Made by a program: the position numbers and the translations under genes. This document shows, in pieces, positions 9,066-20,019 of a DNA stretch of 64,000 bases. Location of the stretch: the NCBI RefSeq assembly GCF_018252635.1, contig NZ_JAGTXM010000006.1, forward strand, positions 372,001 to 436,000, written 5' to 3'. Position 1 is the first letter of the stretch. Every line of letters starts with the position of its first letter. The DNA comes from Citrobacter amalonaticus (GTDB lineage: Bacteria; Pseudomonadota; Gammaproteobacteria; Enterobacterales; Enterobacteriaceae). A model generated the notes under the pieces. The model saw nothing but the letters and a program-made list of their open reading frames with translations, was not told where the DNA came from and did not search any database.

Positions 9066-9142
9066 TGGTCGGCACGAGAGGATTTGAACCTCCGACCCCC
9101 GACACCCCATGACGGTGCGCTACCAGGCTGCGCTACGTGCCG
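9066..9142 (-). tRNA. proL: tRNA-Pro (anticodon GGG)
   Basis: The 77-nt gene includes an encoded CCA end (9066-9068 on the complement), acceptor arms CGGCACG and CGTGCCG (9136-9142 and 9070-9076), and a T-loop GGTTCAAAT. The anticodon loop ATGGGGT gives GGG. It sits between yejM and the accessory segment, as proL does in E. coli. Its 3' end faces the accessory DNA, the usual polarity for tRNA-associated islands. Confidence 0.97.
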
Positions 9143-9215
9143 ACTCGTGGGAGGTAATACTACCGCTTTCCGCACCGAATGCAAGGGGACATCCGGCTAA
9201 CTGATTAATAATAAA

Positions 9216-10976
9216 TCAGTTAGCGATGAAACGCTTCTCGTCAGTCAGCACCTGTAACAGCAGGCTCAACTGCGGCTTCTGATCTTTAATCTTCTCGCCG
9301 CGTAAATCGTAAGTCTGGTACTTGCCGTTGTTGTTCAGCACTAGCGTCATTTCAGGCGTCGTGATCGCAAGCGTACTGAGATCGGCCGCCGTTACCCAAT
9401 AGTGGCGACGATTGGCATTGAACAGATCCTGCCCCTGCGAATACTCATTGGCAGGTGTGCTGACATGGAGCAGACGCTGCATCAGCGTGGTCATGACATC
9501 TGTATGATCGGTCAGGCTGTTGATCCGCTGCGCGGGAGTCCCCGGCCAGTGAATGATGAGCGGAACCTGCAGGTGGCCGCGCGACCAGGCGAAGTTTTTC
9601 TCTTCATCGCTCAGCGCGACGCCACGACCGGCGGTGATTATGACTACCGTGTTGTCCAGTTTCCCGGACTCGCGCAGCGCGCCAAGCACACGGTTGATCT
9701 GTTTATCAACATCTCCCGCCGCGCGGGCGTAGCGGCGAACGAAGTTAGTCTGGTTGCTGTCGTCAACGTTGGTGCCGTTAAACGAAACCCACGAGAACCA
9801 GCGATTATCTTCCTGTGCGTAACGGCCCAGCCAGTTAATCCACTGGCTGGCAGTCTGCTCGTCGGACTGCGTCTGTACGCTCGGCATCGAGAAGTCAGAC
9901 AACAGCGCCTGGCGGTACAACGGGCTGGTAAAGCCGTCGGAAGAGAACAGTCCCAACTGATAACCTTGCTGATTCAGCGCCGAAATCAGCGCAGCCGGCG
10001 TTCGGGTGGACAGAATACCGTCCATATAGCTCGGCGACACGCCGTAGAACAGGCCAAAAATACCGTTATCGGTAGAATTGCCGGAACTCATATGTCGCGT
10101 GAAGGCTATGTTCTGCTCGGCGAATGTGGCGAGGGCAGGCATCTGTTTTTCATAACGCGAATAGTTCAGGCCATCGACCGTGATCAGCAGGACGTTTTGC
10201 CCGGTACCCATATCACGGTAGCGTAATTCGCTCAGTGGATATTGCACGGACACCGCTTCCGGATTTCCCTGTTCGACCAGACGGCGCTGATACTCCTGCG
10301 CATCCAACAGGCCATGTTTTTCCAGAAACCGGCGCGCGGTCATCGGATAGGAGAGCGGCAGGTTGGCGCGCTGCATGGTGATCGGGCGATAGAAATTGGC
10401 ATCCGCCCAGATATAGACCACATGTGAGGCAATAAATGAAACAAAGAAGAAGGCGGCAAGCGGCTTGGCGAAGTGGCGACGACGCGTCAGGCTGCGCAGT
10501 TTTTGCCAGCTCCAGGTCGCAAACAGCATTTCTATCAGCAAGATAACCGGCACGCTGATAAACATCAGCTGCCAGTCGCGCGCCATCTCGTTCTGGTCGG
10601 GATTTATCACCAGTTCCCACACGATGGGGTTAAGATGCAGGTGGAAACGGGTAAACACTTCGCTGTCGATCAGCAGAAGCGTCATTCCGGCCGTCGCCAG
10701 AATGGCTGACAGGAAACGCATCAGCCTCTGGGACATCACAATGAACGTCAGCGGGAACAGAATCAGCAGGTAGGTGGCAAACACCAGAAAGCTGAAGTGA
10801 CCGACAATACTCAGATAAGAGTAAACACGACCGGCCAGCGTTGTCGGCCAGTCGGCGACAAACAGGTAACGACTGCCGAGCACGATAGCCAGCAGTATGT
10901 TGAACAGTGCAAACCAGTGCCCCCAGCTAACCATCTGGGAGACTTTCTCACGGTAGCGCTGACGATGAGTTACCAT
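9216..10976 (-). CDS. yejM: LPS homeostasis inner-membrane protein YejM (PbgA/LapC)
   Basis: This 586-residue protein has five N-terminal membrane helices (about residues 1-190) and a large periplasmic domain with a sulfatase/alkaline phosphatase-like fold (about 245-586; LLITVDGLNY). In E. coli, YejM restrains LapB-FtsH proteolysis of LpxC, setting lipopolysaccharide output, and is essential. The open frame continues upstream to 11090, but ATG 10976 (MVTHRQRYREK) gives the conserved N-terminus and family length. It follows yejL with a short gap, probably co-transcribed. Confidence 0.96.
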   Translation of the reverse strand: MVTHRQRYREKVSQMVSWGHWFALFNILLAIVLGSRYLFVADWPTTLAGRVYSYLSIVGHFSFLVFATYLLILFPLTFIVMSQRLMRFLSAILATAGMTLLLIDSEVFTRFHLHLNPIVWELVINPDQNEMARDWQLMFISVPVILLIEMLFATWSWQKLRSLTRRRHFAKPLAAFFFVSFIASHVVYIWADANFYRPITMQRANLPLSYPMTARRFLEKHGLLDAQEYQRRLVEQGNPEAVSVQYPLSELRYRDMGTGQNVLLITVDGLNYSRYEKQMPALATFAEQNIAFTRHMSSGNSTDNGIFGLFYGVSPSYMDGILSTRTPAALISALNQQGYQLGLFSSDGFTSPLYRQALLSDFSMPSVQTQSDEQTASQWINWLGRYAQEDNRWFSWVSFNGTNVDDSNQTNFVRRYARAAGDVDKQINRVLGALRESGKLDNTVVIITAGRGVALSDEEKNFAWSRGHLQVPLIIHWPGTPAQRINSLTDHTDVMTTLMQRLLHVSTPANEYSQGQDLFNANRRHYWVTAADLSTLAITTPEMTLVLNNNGKYQTYDLRGEKIKDQKPQLSLLLQVLTDEKRFIAN

Positions 10977-11007
10977 AACGTGTCGTTCGTTTCCCCGAAG
11001 TCGGCTT

Positions 11008-11235
11008 TTAGTGCGCTTTGTCGTCGTTAACCGAGGACTGCAACGCGCGGGCAAAAGAGTTCGCAATCGCCTGGCGCTGAGCCGGGGCAATGCTGGTATT
11101 AATAAGGTTGGTGACCATGTTTCCCAGCACCATCAGGGAAAGGTCAGTCGGGGCCTTATGTTTTTCCAGTACGTTGAGCATCTCGGTGAGCAGTTGTTCA
11201 ACGTGTTCGTCACTATAGCGGGAGATTTGTGGCAT
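11008..11235 (-). CDS. yejL: YejL family protein (DUF1414)
   Basis: This 75-residue soluble protein begins [16 protein letters not shown] and matches the conserved gamma-proteobacterial YejL family of unknown function. It sits 31 bp upstream of yejM and diverges from yejK. The structure predicted from composition is all-helical. No catalytic motif is evident. Confidence 0.93.
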   Translation of the reverse strand: MPQISRYSDEHVEQLLTEMLNVLEKHKAPTDLSLMVLGNMVTNLINTSIAPAQRQAIANSFARALQSSVNDDKAH

Positions 11236-11415
11236 AAATCGAAATCAGTTTATTCATGAAAGGGCAACATATTACCGTAGCAACAGTTTTTTTTCCGCTT
11301 TTTTATCCTCAATAATTCGCGTTATCGTGCGGCAGGCAAAACGGCGCTGTAACTTCTGTTGCGTCGCCTCGCCGGTGGTGGTTGAATACCGCCCGGTCTT
11401 TAAGGAGAGTTTATC

Positions 11416-12423
11416 ATGAGTCTGGATATCAACCAGATTGCCCTGCACCAGCTTATCAAGCGTGATGAGCAAAACCTTGAGCTGGTCCTGCGCGATTCAT
11501 TACTGGAACCGACAAACACCGTTGTCGATATGATGGCTGAACTGCATCGGGTCTATAGTGCGAAAAACAAAGCGTATGGCCTGTTCAGCGAAGAGAGTGA
11601 ACTGGCGCAAGCGCTGCGCTTACAGCGCCAGGGTGAGGAAGATTTTCTCGCTTTTAGCCGTGCGGCGACCGGACGTTTGCGTGACGAGCTCGCCAAATAC
11701 CCGTTTGCCGACGGTGGCATTGTGCTGTTCTGCCACTATCGCTATCTGGCGGTAGAGTATTTACTGGTGGCGGTGCTGAACAACTTAAGCAGCATGCGCG
11801 TTAATGAGAATCTGGATATCAACCCGACGCACTATCTGGATATTAACCATGCGGATATCGTCGCGCGTATCGATCTGACCGAGTGGGAAACCAACCCGGA
11901 ATCCACCCGCTATCTGACCTTCCTGAAGGGGCGAGTAGGGCGCAAGGTGGCTGACTTCTTCATGGATTTCCTCGGAGCCAGCGAGGGTCTCAATGCCAAA
12001 GCGCAGAACCGCGGACTGCTACAGGCGGTCGATGATTTCACTGCCGAAGCGCAACTGGATAAGGCCGAACGGCAGAACGTGCGTCAGCAGGTATACAGCT
12101 ACTGCAACGAGCAGCTTCAGGCCGGTGAAGAAATTGAGCTGGCGTCGCTGTCAAAAGAACTTTCTGGCGTCAGTGAAGTGAGCTTTAGCGAGTTTACAGC
12201 AGAGAAGGGCTATGAGCTGGAAGAGAGCTTCCCGGCCGATCGCAGCACGTTGCGTCAACTGACCAAATATGCCGGCAGCGGCGGTGGGTTAACCATTAAC
12301 TTTGACGCGATGCTACTGGGCGAGCGCATCTTCTGGGATCCGGCCACGGATACGTTGACCATTAAAGGTACGCCGCCGAACCTGCGCGATCAGCTTCAGC
12401 GTCGTACGTCAGGTGGAAACTAA
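11416..12423 (+). CDS. yejK: Nucleoid-associated protein YejK (NdpA family)
   Basis: This 335-residue cytoplasmic protein begins [13 protein letters not shown], the conserved N-terminus of the NdpA/YejK family. The E. coli homologue is nucleoid-associated and has been linked to topoisomerase IV function. The start is well placed after AAGGAG (11401-11406). It diverges from yejL and ends at a strong terminator shared with rplY. No DNA-binding motif is obvious by eye; the role comes from the family. Confidence 0.94.
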   Translation: MSLDINQIALHQLIKRDEQNLELVLRDSLLEPTNTVVDMMAELHRVYSAKNKAYGLFSEESELAQALRLQRQGEEDFLAFSRAATGRLRDELAKYPFADGGIVLFCHYRYLAVEYLLVAVLNNLSSMRVNENLDINPTHYLDINHADIVARIDLTEWETNPESTRYLTFLKGRVGRKVADFFMDFLGASEGLNAKAQNRGLLQAVDDFTAEAQLDKAERQNVRQQVYSYCNEQLQAGEEIELASLSKELSGVSEVSFSEFTAEKGYELEESFPADRSTLRQLTKYAGSGGGLTINFDAMLLGERIFWDPATDTLTIKGTPPNLRDQLQRRTSGGN

Positions 12424-12433
12424 ACACCATAAA

Positions 12434-12460
12434 AAAACCCCGCCGGAGCGGGGTTTTCTT
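12434..12460. terminator. Bidirectional terminator between yejK and rplY
   Basis: A perfect 10-bp stem (AAAACCCCGC, 12434-12443, and GCGGGGTTTT, 12448-12457) with loop CGGA has A and T runs on both flanks, serving the two convergent genes. Confidence 0.92.
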
Positions 12461-12474
12461 CAACTTGTTGGCGA

Positions 12475-12759
12475 TTACGCGCGAACGAAGTCGATGTGAG
12501 TCAGCTTCGGCTTGAACGCGTGACGCTGTACAGCCTGAGCTTTAACTTTAACTTCTTTACCGTCAACAACAATGGTCAGAACGTCGCTATAGAAACCTTC
12601 TTTAGCTTGCATGTTCATAACCAGATCGTGGTCCAGTTCGATAGCAATCGGGGCTTCTTTGCCACCATAGATGATCGCCGGGAACTTGTTAGCGGCACGC
12701 AGGCGGCGGCTCGCACCCTTACCCTGCTCTTTACGTACTTCAGCGTTGATAGTAAACAT
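12475..12759 (-). CDS. rplY: 50S ribosomal protein L25
   Basis: This 94-residue basic protein starts [15 protein letters not shown] and matches the short enterobacterial L25, which binds 5S rRNA in the large subunit (it lacks the C-terminal CTC extension). The RBS is a weak AGAGAG a few bases upstream. It is monocistronic, converging on yejK. Confidence 0.97.
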   Translation of the reverse strand: MFTINAEVRKEQGKGASRRLRAANKFPAIIYGGKEAPIAIELDHDLVMNMQAKEGFYSDVLTIVVDGKEVKVKAQAVQRHAFKPKLTHIDFVRA

Positions 12760-12883
12760 TTAAATCTCTCTTTAATAATTCCTGCTACAGGCGACCCAGC
12801 AACAGGTAAGTGATCTGCTTTGCGTATGCAAAAGCGGGCGAGATTCTATACTCAAACGTCCGTTACATCAATCAAAAGTACGA

Positions 12884-14644
12884 TTATCCGCGTAATTCAT
12901 GTGCCCGGCGGAAGCGGCCCTCGTAATCGAACACTTTTTCCCGGACCTGCCAGTACTTACCTTTCATCCGCGCCACCACAAAGTCAGGATGGCGTAGCAA
13001 TGGCTGTTGCGCGAGGATATCTGCCGCCGTGATCCAGCGTAGCGGTACGCCTGGCGTACGGGTGTGCGGGCGGATAAACAGTTGTTCAAACGCCGTACGC
13101 TGAGCGGGGGTTTGTAGGCGAAAGCGCTCGCTGACGTCCGCGCCATCTTCGTCGTAGTAGGTGATTTTTAACCATTCGCCTTTCTCGTCATGGCCGTGCT
13201 GCAACGTCATGCCGCTACAGCGGAGCACCAGCGCGTCTTTCAGCTTCAGCGCCGCTTTCAGCATGTCGTCCGGATCGACGAGGATCGTATCGCATTCCCG
13301 GCAACGACGGGCGGCAATGTCGTTTTCGGCATTACACTGCGGGCAATTTTTAAAGCGGAAGCGAAAATCGCACTGCTCACGGTGCCCCCCATCATCTTCA
13401 AACCAGCCCTGACAGCGGCGGCCGAAATGTTCTATCAGGGTACCGTCAGCGGTGGTTTTGCCCCAGAAGGTGTTAGCGAAACCGCAGGCCGGGCAGAAAA
13501 TCTGGACCGGCACGTTATCACTTTTGCCTTTCGGACTGCCCACTTCCGGGGAATAGAGATCGTGTGGATTACCGGCGTAATCGAGAATCAAACAGTCCGT
13601 TTTTCCCGGCGCGAGGCGCAGACCGCGCCCCACAATTTGTTGGTACAGACTGACCGACTCGGTGGGGCGCAGGATAGCGATAAGATCGACGTGCGGGGCA
13701 TCGAAACCCGTGGTTAAGACAGAAACGTTGACCAGATAACGAAAACGCTGTTCTTTAAACGCCGCTATCAGCTCATCGCGTTCAGGACCCGGCGTGTCGC
13801 CGGTAATCAGCGCGGAATTCTCTTTGGGCAGCAGCCCGGCAATCTCTTTGGCATGCTCGACGGTGGCGGCAAAAATCATCACCCCCTTGCGGGTCCGGGC
13901 GAATTCAACAATCTGGCTGATGATGTGCGGCGTGATGCGCTGCTGTTTTTTCAGCTCGCGGTTCAGATCGGCTTCGCTAAACAAACCGTTACTTTGCGCC
14001 TGCAGGCGGCTGAAATCGTATTGCACCACCGGCATGTCGAGGCGTTCCGGCGGAGTGAGGTAGCCATGCTTAATCATATAGCGCAGCGGCAGTTCGTAAA
14101 TGCAGTCGCGAAATAGCGCCTTGTCGTCACCGCGTACCATGCCGTGGTAGTGGAAATGATAGATCCAGCCTTTGCCCAGACGAAAAGGGGTTGCGGTCAG
14201 CCCCAGCAGGCGAATATGGGGATTGGAATTGCTCAGATGGGTGAGGATCTGCTGGTATTGACTCTCTTCGTCATCGCCGATGCGATGGCATTCATCAACA
14301 ATCAGCAGCGAAAACTCGCTCTGAAAGGCGTCCAGATTGCGGGCCACGGACTGAACGCTGCCGAATACCACTTTACCGTGGCTCTCTTTGCGTTTGAGTC
14401 CGGCGGCAAAAATGTCGGCTTCCAGTCCCAGCGCGCAGTATTTGGCATGGTTTTGCGCCACCAGCTCTTTCACGTGCGCCAGCACCAACACACGGCCCCT
14501 GGCGACGCGCGCCAGTTCGGCAATCACCAGGCTTTTACCGGCGCCGGTAGGCAGCACAATCACCGCAGGCGTGCGATGGCGACGGAAATGGTTAAGCGTG
14601 GCATCCACGGCTTCTTGCTGGTAGGGGCGAAGTGTAAAAATCAT
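12884..14644 (-). CDS. radD: Putative DNA repair helicase RadD
   Basis: This 586-residue superfamily 2 helicase has Walker A (PTGAGKS, residues 32-38), a DECH box (117-120) and the SAT-like motif LTATPF. A C-terminal helicase domain follows with QIVGRGLR. Cysteine clusters near residues 383-460 (CPACG, CPQC, CREC) form putative zinc-binding sites. E. coli RadD (YejH) aids double-strand break repair and stimulates RecA-mediated strand exchange. It is divergent from rsuA with ~150 bp between. Length matches the family. Confidence 0.95.
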   Translation of the reverse strand: MIFTLRPYQQEAVDATLNHFRRHRTPAVIVLPTGAGKSLVIAELARVARGRVLVLAHVKELVAQNHAKYCALGLEADIFAAGLKRKESHGKVVFGSVQSVARNLDAFQSEFSLLIVDECHRIGDDEESQYQQILTHLSNSNPHIRLLGLTATPFRLGKGWIYHFHYHGMVRGDDKALFRDCIYELPLRYMIKHGYLTPPERLDMPVVQYDFSRLQAQSNGLFSEADLNRELKKQQRITPHIISQIVEFARTRKGVMIFAATVEHAKEIAGLLPKENSALITGDTPGPERDELIAAFKEQRFRYLVNVSVLTTGFDAPHVDLIAILRPTESVSLYQQIVGRGLRLAPGKTDCLILDYAGNPHDLYSPEVGSPKGKSDNVPVQIFCPACGFANTFWGKTTADGTLIEHFGRRCQGWFEDDGGHREQCDFRFRFKNCPQCNAENDIAARRCRECDTILVDPDDMLKAALKLKDALVLRCSGMTLQHGHDEKGEWLKITYYDEDGADVSERFRLQTPAQRTAFEQLFIRPHTRTPGVPLRWITAADILAQQPLLRHPDFVVARMKGKYWQVREKVFDYEGRFRRAHELRG

Positions 14645-14795
14645 GGTCTCACAATACGTAACGAACTCGGGTATAGTATGCCATGAATCGTTTTCCCTTG
14701 AGGGATGTTGTTAGCCCGCTATACTGGGCAGATAACGGCTCCACTTTTCGGGCAACGCGCCCGATTCCCGTATTTTTACAGGCAAAATCACACTC

Positions 14796-15503
14796 ATGCG
14801 ACTTGATAAATTTATCGCTCAGCAACTCGGCGTCAGCCGCGCTATTGCCGGGCGTGAGATCCGCGGTAGCCGTGTCACCGTGGATGGTGAAATCATCCGG
14901 AACACCGCGTTCAAACTGCTGCCAGAACACGACGTAGAATATGATGGCAACACGCTGGTCCAGCAAAACGGCCCACGTTACTTTATGCTTAATAAACCTC
15001 AGGGCTATGTGTGTTCGACCGATGACCCGGATCATCCGACGATCCTGTATTTCCTGGATGAGCCAGTGGCGCACAAATTACACGCTGCGGGTCGCCTGGA
15101 TATCGACACCACCGGCCTGGTACTGATGACTGACGATGGGCAGTGGTCGCACCGCATCACCTCTCCGCGTCACCATTGTGAGAAAACGTATCTGGTCACG
15201 CTGGAGTCGCCTGTCGCTGAAGATACTGCAGCCCAGTTTGCGAAAGGTGTCCAGTTGCATAATGAGAAAGATCTCACCAAACCAGCAGTGCTTGAGGTGA
15301 TCACCCCCACCCAGGTGCGTCTGACCATCAGCGAAGGGCGCTATCATCAGGTGAAACGGATGTTTGCCGCCGTGGGTAACCACGTTGTCGAACTGCACCG
15401 CGAGCGGATTGGCGCCATTACCCTTGATGCTGACCTTGAACCAGGGGAATACCGTCCTCTGACCGAAGAAGAAATTGCCAGCGTCGGCAACCCTTCCCGC
15501 TAA
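14796..15503 (+). CDS. rsuA: 16S rRNA pseudouridine(516) synthase RsuA
   Basis: This 235-residue enzyme has an N-terminal S4 RNA-binding domain (residues 1-60) and a pseudouridine synthase domain. The catalytic aspartate is Asp102 in GRLD. It makes pseudouridine 516 in 16S rRNA. The protein is four residues longer than the E. coli form at its C-terminus. The RBS before ATG 14796 is weak. bcr follows 15 bp downstream, a likely co-transcription unit. Confidence 0.95.
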   Translation: MRLDKFIAQQLGVSRAIAGREIRGSRVTVDGEIIRNTAFKLLPEHDVEYDGNTLVQQNGPRYFMLNKPQGYVCSTDDPDHPTILYFLDEPVAHKLHAAGRLDIDTTGLVLMTDDGQWSHRITSPRHHCEKTYLVTLESPVAEDTAAQFAKGVQLHNEKDLTKPAVLEVITPTQVRLTISEGRYHQVKRMFAAVGNHVVELHRERIGAITLDADLEPGEYRPLTEEEIASVGNPSR

Positions 15504-15518
15504 ATTCAGGAGTTTTTT

Positions 15519-16712
15519 GTGACGAATACCCGGCAGCAATCGTCGTTTGCCATCGTGTTTATTCTCGGTCTGTTGGCCATGCTGATGCCGCTGTCGATCG
15601 ATATGTACCTTCCGGCGTTGCCGGTAATCGCCGGGCAGTTTGGTGTACCGGCGGGCAGTGCGCAGATGACGCTCAGTACTTATATTCTGGGCTTTGCCGT
15701 GGGGCAACTGCTGTACGGACCGATGGCGGACAGTCTCGGGCGAAAACCGGTGATCCTCGGCGGTACGCTGGTGTTCGCTGCTGCTGCGGTAGCATGTGCG
15801 CTGGCGCAGACTATCGACCAACTGATTGTGATGCGATTCTTTCACGGTCTGGCGGCGGCCGCCGCCAGCGTGGTGATCAATGCGCTGATGCGCGATATGT
15901 ATCCGAGAGAAGAGTTCTCACGGATGATGTCGTTTGTCATGCTGGTCACGACGATCGCTCCGTTGCTGGCGCCGATTATCGGGGGCTGGGTGCTGGTGTG
16001 GTTGAGCTGGCACTATATCTTCTGGATCCTGGCGATTGCCGCGGTTCTGGCCTCGGTCATGATCGCAGCGCTTATTAAAGAGACATTGCCAGTTGAAAAA
16101 CGCCAGCCATTTCATATTCGCACGACGATAGGTAACTTTGCTTCGCTGTTTCGCCATAAGCGGGTGCTGAGCTATATGCTGGCGAGCGGCTTTAGCTTTG
16201 CCGGGATGTTCTCATTTCTCAGCGCCGGACCTTTCGTGTATATCGAAATCAACCACGTATCGCCGCAGGATTTTGGCTACTATTTCGCCCTGAACATTGT
16301 CTTTTTGTTCATTATGACGATTTTTAACAGTCGCTTCGTGCGCCGGATCGGGGCGCTGAACATGTTCCGTACCGGATTGTGGATCCAACTGGCAATGGCG
16401 GTTTGGATGGTGCTGAGCGCGCTGTTTGGCGTCGGTTTCTGGGCGCTGGTGCTGGGGGTGGCAGTCTTTGTCGGCTGCGTGTCGATGATCTCTTCCAATG
16501 CGATGGCGGTGATCCTCGATGAGTTCCCGCACATGGCGGGAACGGCCTCATCACTGGCAGGCACCTTCCGCTTTGGCATTGGCGCACTCGTTGGCGCGTT
16601 ACTCTCTCTGGCAACGTTTAACTCAGCCTGGCCGATGATTTGGTCTATTGCCTTCTGTGCAAGCTGTTCAATTTTGTTCTATCTCTATGCGAGCCGCCCG
16701 AAAAAACGGTGA
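15519..16712 (+). CDS. bcr: Bcr/CflA family multidrug efflux transporter
   Basis: This 397-residue major facilitator protein has 12 membrane helices. It carries the loop 2-3 signature [12 protein letters not shown], the MFS motif A, and the DHA1-type helix-1 motif ([10 protein letters not shown]). In E. coli, Bcr exports bicyclomycin and some other compounds. Translation starts at GTG 15519, after TCAGGAG at 15506-15512. It lies downstream of rsuA on the same strand and ends at a hairpin terminator. Confidence 0.94.
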   Translation: MTNTRQQSSFAIVFILGLLAMLMPLSIDMYLPALPVIAGQFGVPAGSAQMTLSTYILGFAVGQLLYGPMADSLGRKPVILGGTLVFAAAAVACALAQTIDQLIVMRFFHGLAAAAASVVINALMRDMYPREEFSRMMSFVMLVTTIAPLLAPIIGGWVLVWLSWHYIFWILAIAAVLASVMIAALIKETLPVEKRQPFHIRTTIGNFASLFRHKRVLSYMLASGFSFAGMFSFLSAGPFVYIEINHVSPQDFGYYFALNIVFLFIMTIFNSRFVRRIGALNMFRTGLWIQLAMAVWMVLSALFGVGFWALVLGVAVFVGCVSMISSNAMAVILDEFPHMAGTASSLAGTFRFGIGALVGALLSLATFNSAWPMIWSIAFCASCSILFYLYASRPKKR

Positions 16713-16728
16713 TCAAATACACAACATG

Positions 16729-16748
16729 GAAGCCGTTTGGCTTCTTTT
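16729..16748 (+). terminator. Terminator after bcr
   Basis: GAAGCC (16729-16734) and GGCTTC (16739-16744) with a GTTT loop are followed by TTTT. Flanking CAACA and TGTTG extend the potential stem. Confidence 0.75.
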
Positions 16749-17054
16749 GTTGATGTATGTCAACGACAATTCCATCATTTCCCCGATATATGTTTATTTT
16801 ATGTAAAATCAATTTATGTAAAAAGTCACATCATTGTAGTTAAAAAGGTTGAGTTAGATCGCAGAAACGGGTACATATAGCCCGCGCTCCTGTCCCGACT
16901 GGAAACATCTATTTTAATAAAGGCCATACCGACCATACTGGCTACGCGGGATAAGGAATGCCACGTTATGCAACCGTTTAAGGACGGATTGTCAATGATG
17001 TGTTAATATGGATGTAAATAAATTGTGAAGTGATTGTACTTCCGGGGAAAGAAA
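16749..17054. other. Long AT-rich leader region upstream of yejG
   Basis: These ~300 bp contain no gene. A direct repeat TTTATGTAAAA occurs at 16798-16808 and 16813-16823. The sequence becomes GC-richer in the middle (16860-16960). It could be a promoter plus long 5' UTR for yejG, or hold a small RNA, but no diagnostic structure was recognised. Confidence 0.4.
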
Positions 17055-17399
17055 GTGACAACATTACAGCTCTCAATCGTTCATCGCTTACCACAGAACT
17101 ATCGTTGGTCAGCGGGTTTCGCAGGTTCGAAAGTTGAACCGATTCCGCAAAATGGCCAAAGCGTCGAAAACAGTCTGGTAGCGCTTAAACTGCTAAGTCC
17201 GGATGGTGATAGCGCCTGGCCGGTGATGCATAAACTCAGTCAGGCGCTCAGTGATATCGAAGTGCCATGTTCCGTACTGGAATGTGAAGGCGAACCATGC
17301 CTGTTTGTGAATCGCCAGGACGAATTTGCCGCGACCTGTCGTCTGAAAAATTTTGGTGTGGCCATTGCCGAACCGTTTTCTAACAACAATCCATTTTGA
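17055..17399 (+). CDS. yejG: YejG family protein, unknown function
   Basis: This 114-residue soluble protein reads (V/M)[17 protein letters not shown] at its N-terminus, matching E. coli YejG throughout. The start is GTG 17055; a longer frame from TTG 17034 adds seven residues with no homology support. The function is unknown. It has been noted in E. coli in connection with aminoglycoside response, which I recall only loosely. It converges on yejF with a 3-bp gap and no visible terminator. Confidence 0.9.
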   Translation: MTTLQLSIVHRLPQNYRWSAGFAGSKVEPIPQNGQSVENSLVALKLLSPDGDSAWPVMHKLSQALSDIEVPCSVLECEGEPCLFVNRQDEFAATCRLKNFGVAIAEPFSNNNPF

Positions 17400-17402
17400 G
17401 CG

Positions 17403-18992
17403 TCAGCTTAGTGTGAGAAGTTGACGCGTATACGCCTGTTGCGGTGCGCTAAAGACGTGCTCGCATTGCCCCTGCTCGATAACCTCTCCCTGTCTCAGTA
17501 CAATCACCTGATGGCATAACGCGCGTACTACATGCAGATCGTGGCTTATGAAGATATAGGCCAGGCGATGCTTTTGCTGTAGCGATTTCAGCAGCGCGAG
17601 AATTTGCGCCTGCACGGTTCTGTCGAGAGACGACGTGGGCTCATCAAGAATAATCAATGACGGCTTCAGGATCAGCGCTCTGGCAATGGCGATCCGCTGA
17701 CGCTGCCCGCCGGAAAACTCCGCCGGATAGCGGTGGCGCGTGTCGGCATCCAGACCCACCTCCGCCATCGCCGCCATGACTTGCTGTTCACGCTGTTCGG
17801 CTGAGAGCGCTGGCTGGTGAACGCGCAACCCCTCTTCAATGATTTGCAGTACGCTCAGCCGCGGATTTAGCGAGGAGTTGGGATCCTGAAAGACCACCTG
17901 AATACGATGGCGCACGGGCAACAGCTGTCGACGCTTAAGATACTGTAACTGTTGGCCGTCAAACTCTATGCTGCCCTGGGAGCCGATAAGCCGCAGGAGT
18001 GCCAGACCGGTGGTACTTTTCCCCGAACCTGATTCGCCAACCAGCCCCAGCGTTTCACCCGGTTGCAGACTGAAACTGATGCCTTTTACCACCTCATTGT
18101 TCGCCACCACACGCTTAAGGATACCCTTGCGAATGGGGAAGGCGACGCGTAAATCCTCGACCCTGAGAAGGGGGGACCGCCCCTCCGGCAAAGGTACTGG
18201 ATCGCCTGCCGGTTCGCTGTTGAGCAACTTCTGCGTGTAGGGATGCGCAGGTGCATGGAGAAGGGGAGTTGCCCGGTTTTGCTCAACGCATTGCCCGTTT
18301 TGCATCACCGCTACGCTGTCGGCGAGTTTTCTGACAATACTGAGGTTATGGGTGATGAACAGCATCCCCATATTCAGTTCGCGCTGCAGTTCGCGCAGTA
18401 GTTGCAGGATCTGCGCCTGGACTGAGACATCCAGCGCGGTAGTCGGTTCATCGGCGATGAGCAGTTCGGGGCGCGTTAACAACGCCATCGCAATCATCAC
18501 CCGCTGACGTTCGCCACCGGATAGCTGGTGCGGATAATCGCCCAGCCGGGTTGCCGCCTGCCGAATACCTACTCGATCGAGACAGCTTACTATCTCGGCG
18601 CGTGCCGCTTCCCGGCGCATACCGCGGTGCAGTGAAAGCACTTCATAGAGCTGTTTTTCGAGGTGATGGAGCGGGTTCAGCGACACCATTGGCTCCTGGA
18701 AAATCATGGCAATCTTGTTGCCGCGCACGCTGCGCAGGGTCTGCTCACTGGCGTGTAGTAAGGATTCGCCATGAAAACGGATATCGCCGTCGAGATAGAC
18801 GGCGGGCGGGGTGGGTAACAGGCGCAGAATCGATAGCGCAGTAACGCTCTTGCCGGAACCGGATTCTCCTACCAGCGCCAGCGTTTCGCCAGCCTCCACG
18901 CGCAACGATACCGCGTTAACCACCGTGCGGACGGTCTCCTGCTTGCGAAATCCCAGCGTCAGATTGTCAATGGCGAGCAAAGGTTGCGTCAT
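17403..18992 (-). CDS. yejF: Peptide ABC importer ATPase YejF (double ATP-binding domain)
   Basis: This 529-residue protein holds two ABC domains in tandem. Walker A motifs GESGSGKS lie at residues 42-49 and 319-326, signatures LSGGERQR and FSGGQRQR follow, and each half has a Walker B (LLIADEP, LIILDEP). It energises the YejAB-EF dipeptide/oligopeptide importer. The start at 18992 ([10 protein letters not shown]) matches the family; the upstream extension to 19037 overlaps yejE and is rejected. It is the last gene of yejABEF. Confidence 0.95.
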   Translation of the reverse strand: MTQPLLAIDNLTLGFRKQETVRTVVNAVSLRVEAGETLALVGESGSGKSVTALSILRLLPTPPAVYLDGDIRFHGESLLHASEQTLRSVRGNKIAMIFQEPMVSLNPLHHLEKQLYEVLSLHRGMRREAARAEIVSCLDRVGIRQAATRLGDYPHQLSGGERQRVMIAMALLTRPELLIADEPTTALDVSVQAQILQLLRELQRELNMGMLFITHNLSIVRKLADSVAVMQNGQCVEQNRATPLLHAPAHPYTQKLLNSEPAGDPVPLPEGRSPLLRVEDLRVAFPIRKGILKRVVANNEVVKGISFSLQPGETLGLVGESGSGKSTTGLALLRLIGSQGSIEFDGQQLQYLKRRQLLPVRHRIQVVFQDPNSSLNPRLSVLQIIEEGLRVHQPALSAEQREQQVMAAMAEVGLDADTRHRYPAEFSGGQRQRIAIARALILKPSLIILDEPTSSLDRTVQAQILALLKSLQQKHRLAYIFISHDLHVVRALCHQVIVLRQGEVIEQGQCEHVFSAPQQAYTRQLLTLS

Positions 18993-18993
18993 G

Positions 18994-20019
18994 TTACACC
19001 GCCTTGTTGGGATCGAATGCGTCACGGACGGCCTCACCGATGAAGATCAGTAGCGAGAGTAAAATGGCCACGGACAGGAAAGCAGTAATGCCCAGCCATG
19101 GTGCTTGTAGATTATTTTTGCCCTGAAGGAGCAACTCGCCCAGTGAAGGAGAGCCTAACGGCAGACCGAAACCGAGGAAATCCAGCGACGTCAGAGTGGT
19201 GATCGAACTGCACAAAATAAACGGTAGGAAGGTCAGGGCGGCGACCATCGCGTTGGGGAGCATGTGACGAATAATGATACTGCGGTCGCTGACGCCGAGT
19301 GCCTGGGCAGCCCGGATATAGTCGAAGTTCCGCGTGCGTAAGAACTCCGCGCGCACCACGCCCACCAGACTCATCCAGCCAAACAGCACCGTAATTGCCA
19401 GCAACCACCAGAAGCTGGGCTGTACGACGCTGGAGAGCAAAATGATCAGGAACAATGTCGGCATACCCGACCAGACCTCGATAAATCGCTGGCCCCATAG
19501 ATCTACTTTGCCGCCGTAATAGCCTTGTAGCGCTCCAGCCAGCACGCCCATGACGCTTGAACATAAGGTCAGCATCAGGCCGAAAAGAATGGAAATACGC
19601 GTGCCGTAAAGCACTCGCGCCAGCACGTCGCCGCCGTTGGCATCAGTACCCAGCCAGTTTTGCGCCGAAGGAGGCGAGGGAAAGGGTTTGTCAGTCGCAA
19701 AGTTAATGCTGTTCGCCCCAAAGCGCACCGGTGCCCAGAGGACCCAACCGCGGCTTTCCAGTTGTTGTTTCAGCCACGGGTCCTGGTAATCCGCCCTTGT
19801 CGCCAGCGGGCCGCCAAAATCGCTCTCACTGTAGTTTTTGACCAGCGGGAAATACCAGCTTCCGTCGTAGCGCACCAGCAGTGGTTTATCGTTAGCAATC
19901 AATTCAGAACACAGACTCAGGCCAAACAGGACGAGAAAAATCCACAGCGACCAGAAGCCGCGACGATTATGGCGAAAACGCGCCCAGCGGGCCTGATTGA
20001 CGGGGCTTAAATGGGCCAT
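18994..20019 (-). CDS. yejE: Peptide ABC importer permease YejE
   Basis: This 341-residue permease has six membrane helices: one near residues 22-42, a large periplasmic loop, then five C-terminal helices. The binding-protein-dependent transport signature (EFLRTRNFDYIRAAQALGVS) is near residues 228-247. It pairs with YejB. The start codon overlaps the yejB stop by 1 bp (TAATG), showing tight coupling. Confidence 0.95.
   Translation of the reverse strand: MAHLSPVNQARWARFRHNRRGFWSLWIFLVLFGLSLCSELIANDKPLLVRYDGSWYFPLVKNYSESDFGGPLATRADYQDPWLKQQLESRGWVLWAPVRFGANSINFATDKPFPSPPSAQNWLGTDANGGDVLARVLYGTRISILFGLMLTLCSSVMGVLAGALQGYYGGKVDLWGQRFIEVWSGMPTLFLIILLSSVVQPSFWWLLAITVLFGWMSLVGVVRAEFLRTRNFDYIRAAQALGVSDRSIIIRHMLPNAMVAALTFLPFILCSSITTLTSLDFLGFGLPLGSPSLGELLLQGKNNLQAPWLGITAFLSVAILLSLLIFIGEAVRDAFDPNKAV

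Noticed and set aside
8980-9142. Attachment-site duplication of the proL 3' end
   Set aside because: No second copy of the tRNA 3' sequence was found between 6600 and 9060, and there is no integrase gene.
9402-10226. 274-residue plus-strand frame inside yejM
   Set aside because: Complement of a conserved essential gene with no start signal or recognisable domain.
15078-15845. 255-residue antisense frame across rsuA and bcr
   Set aside because: It spans two well-supported genes, and its translation is rich in Arg/His/Gln, as expected from a shadow frame.
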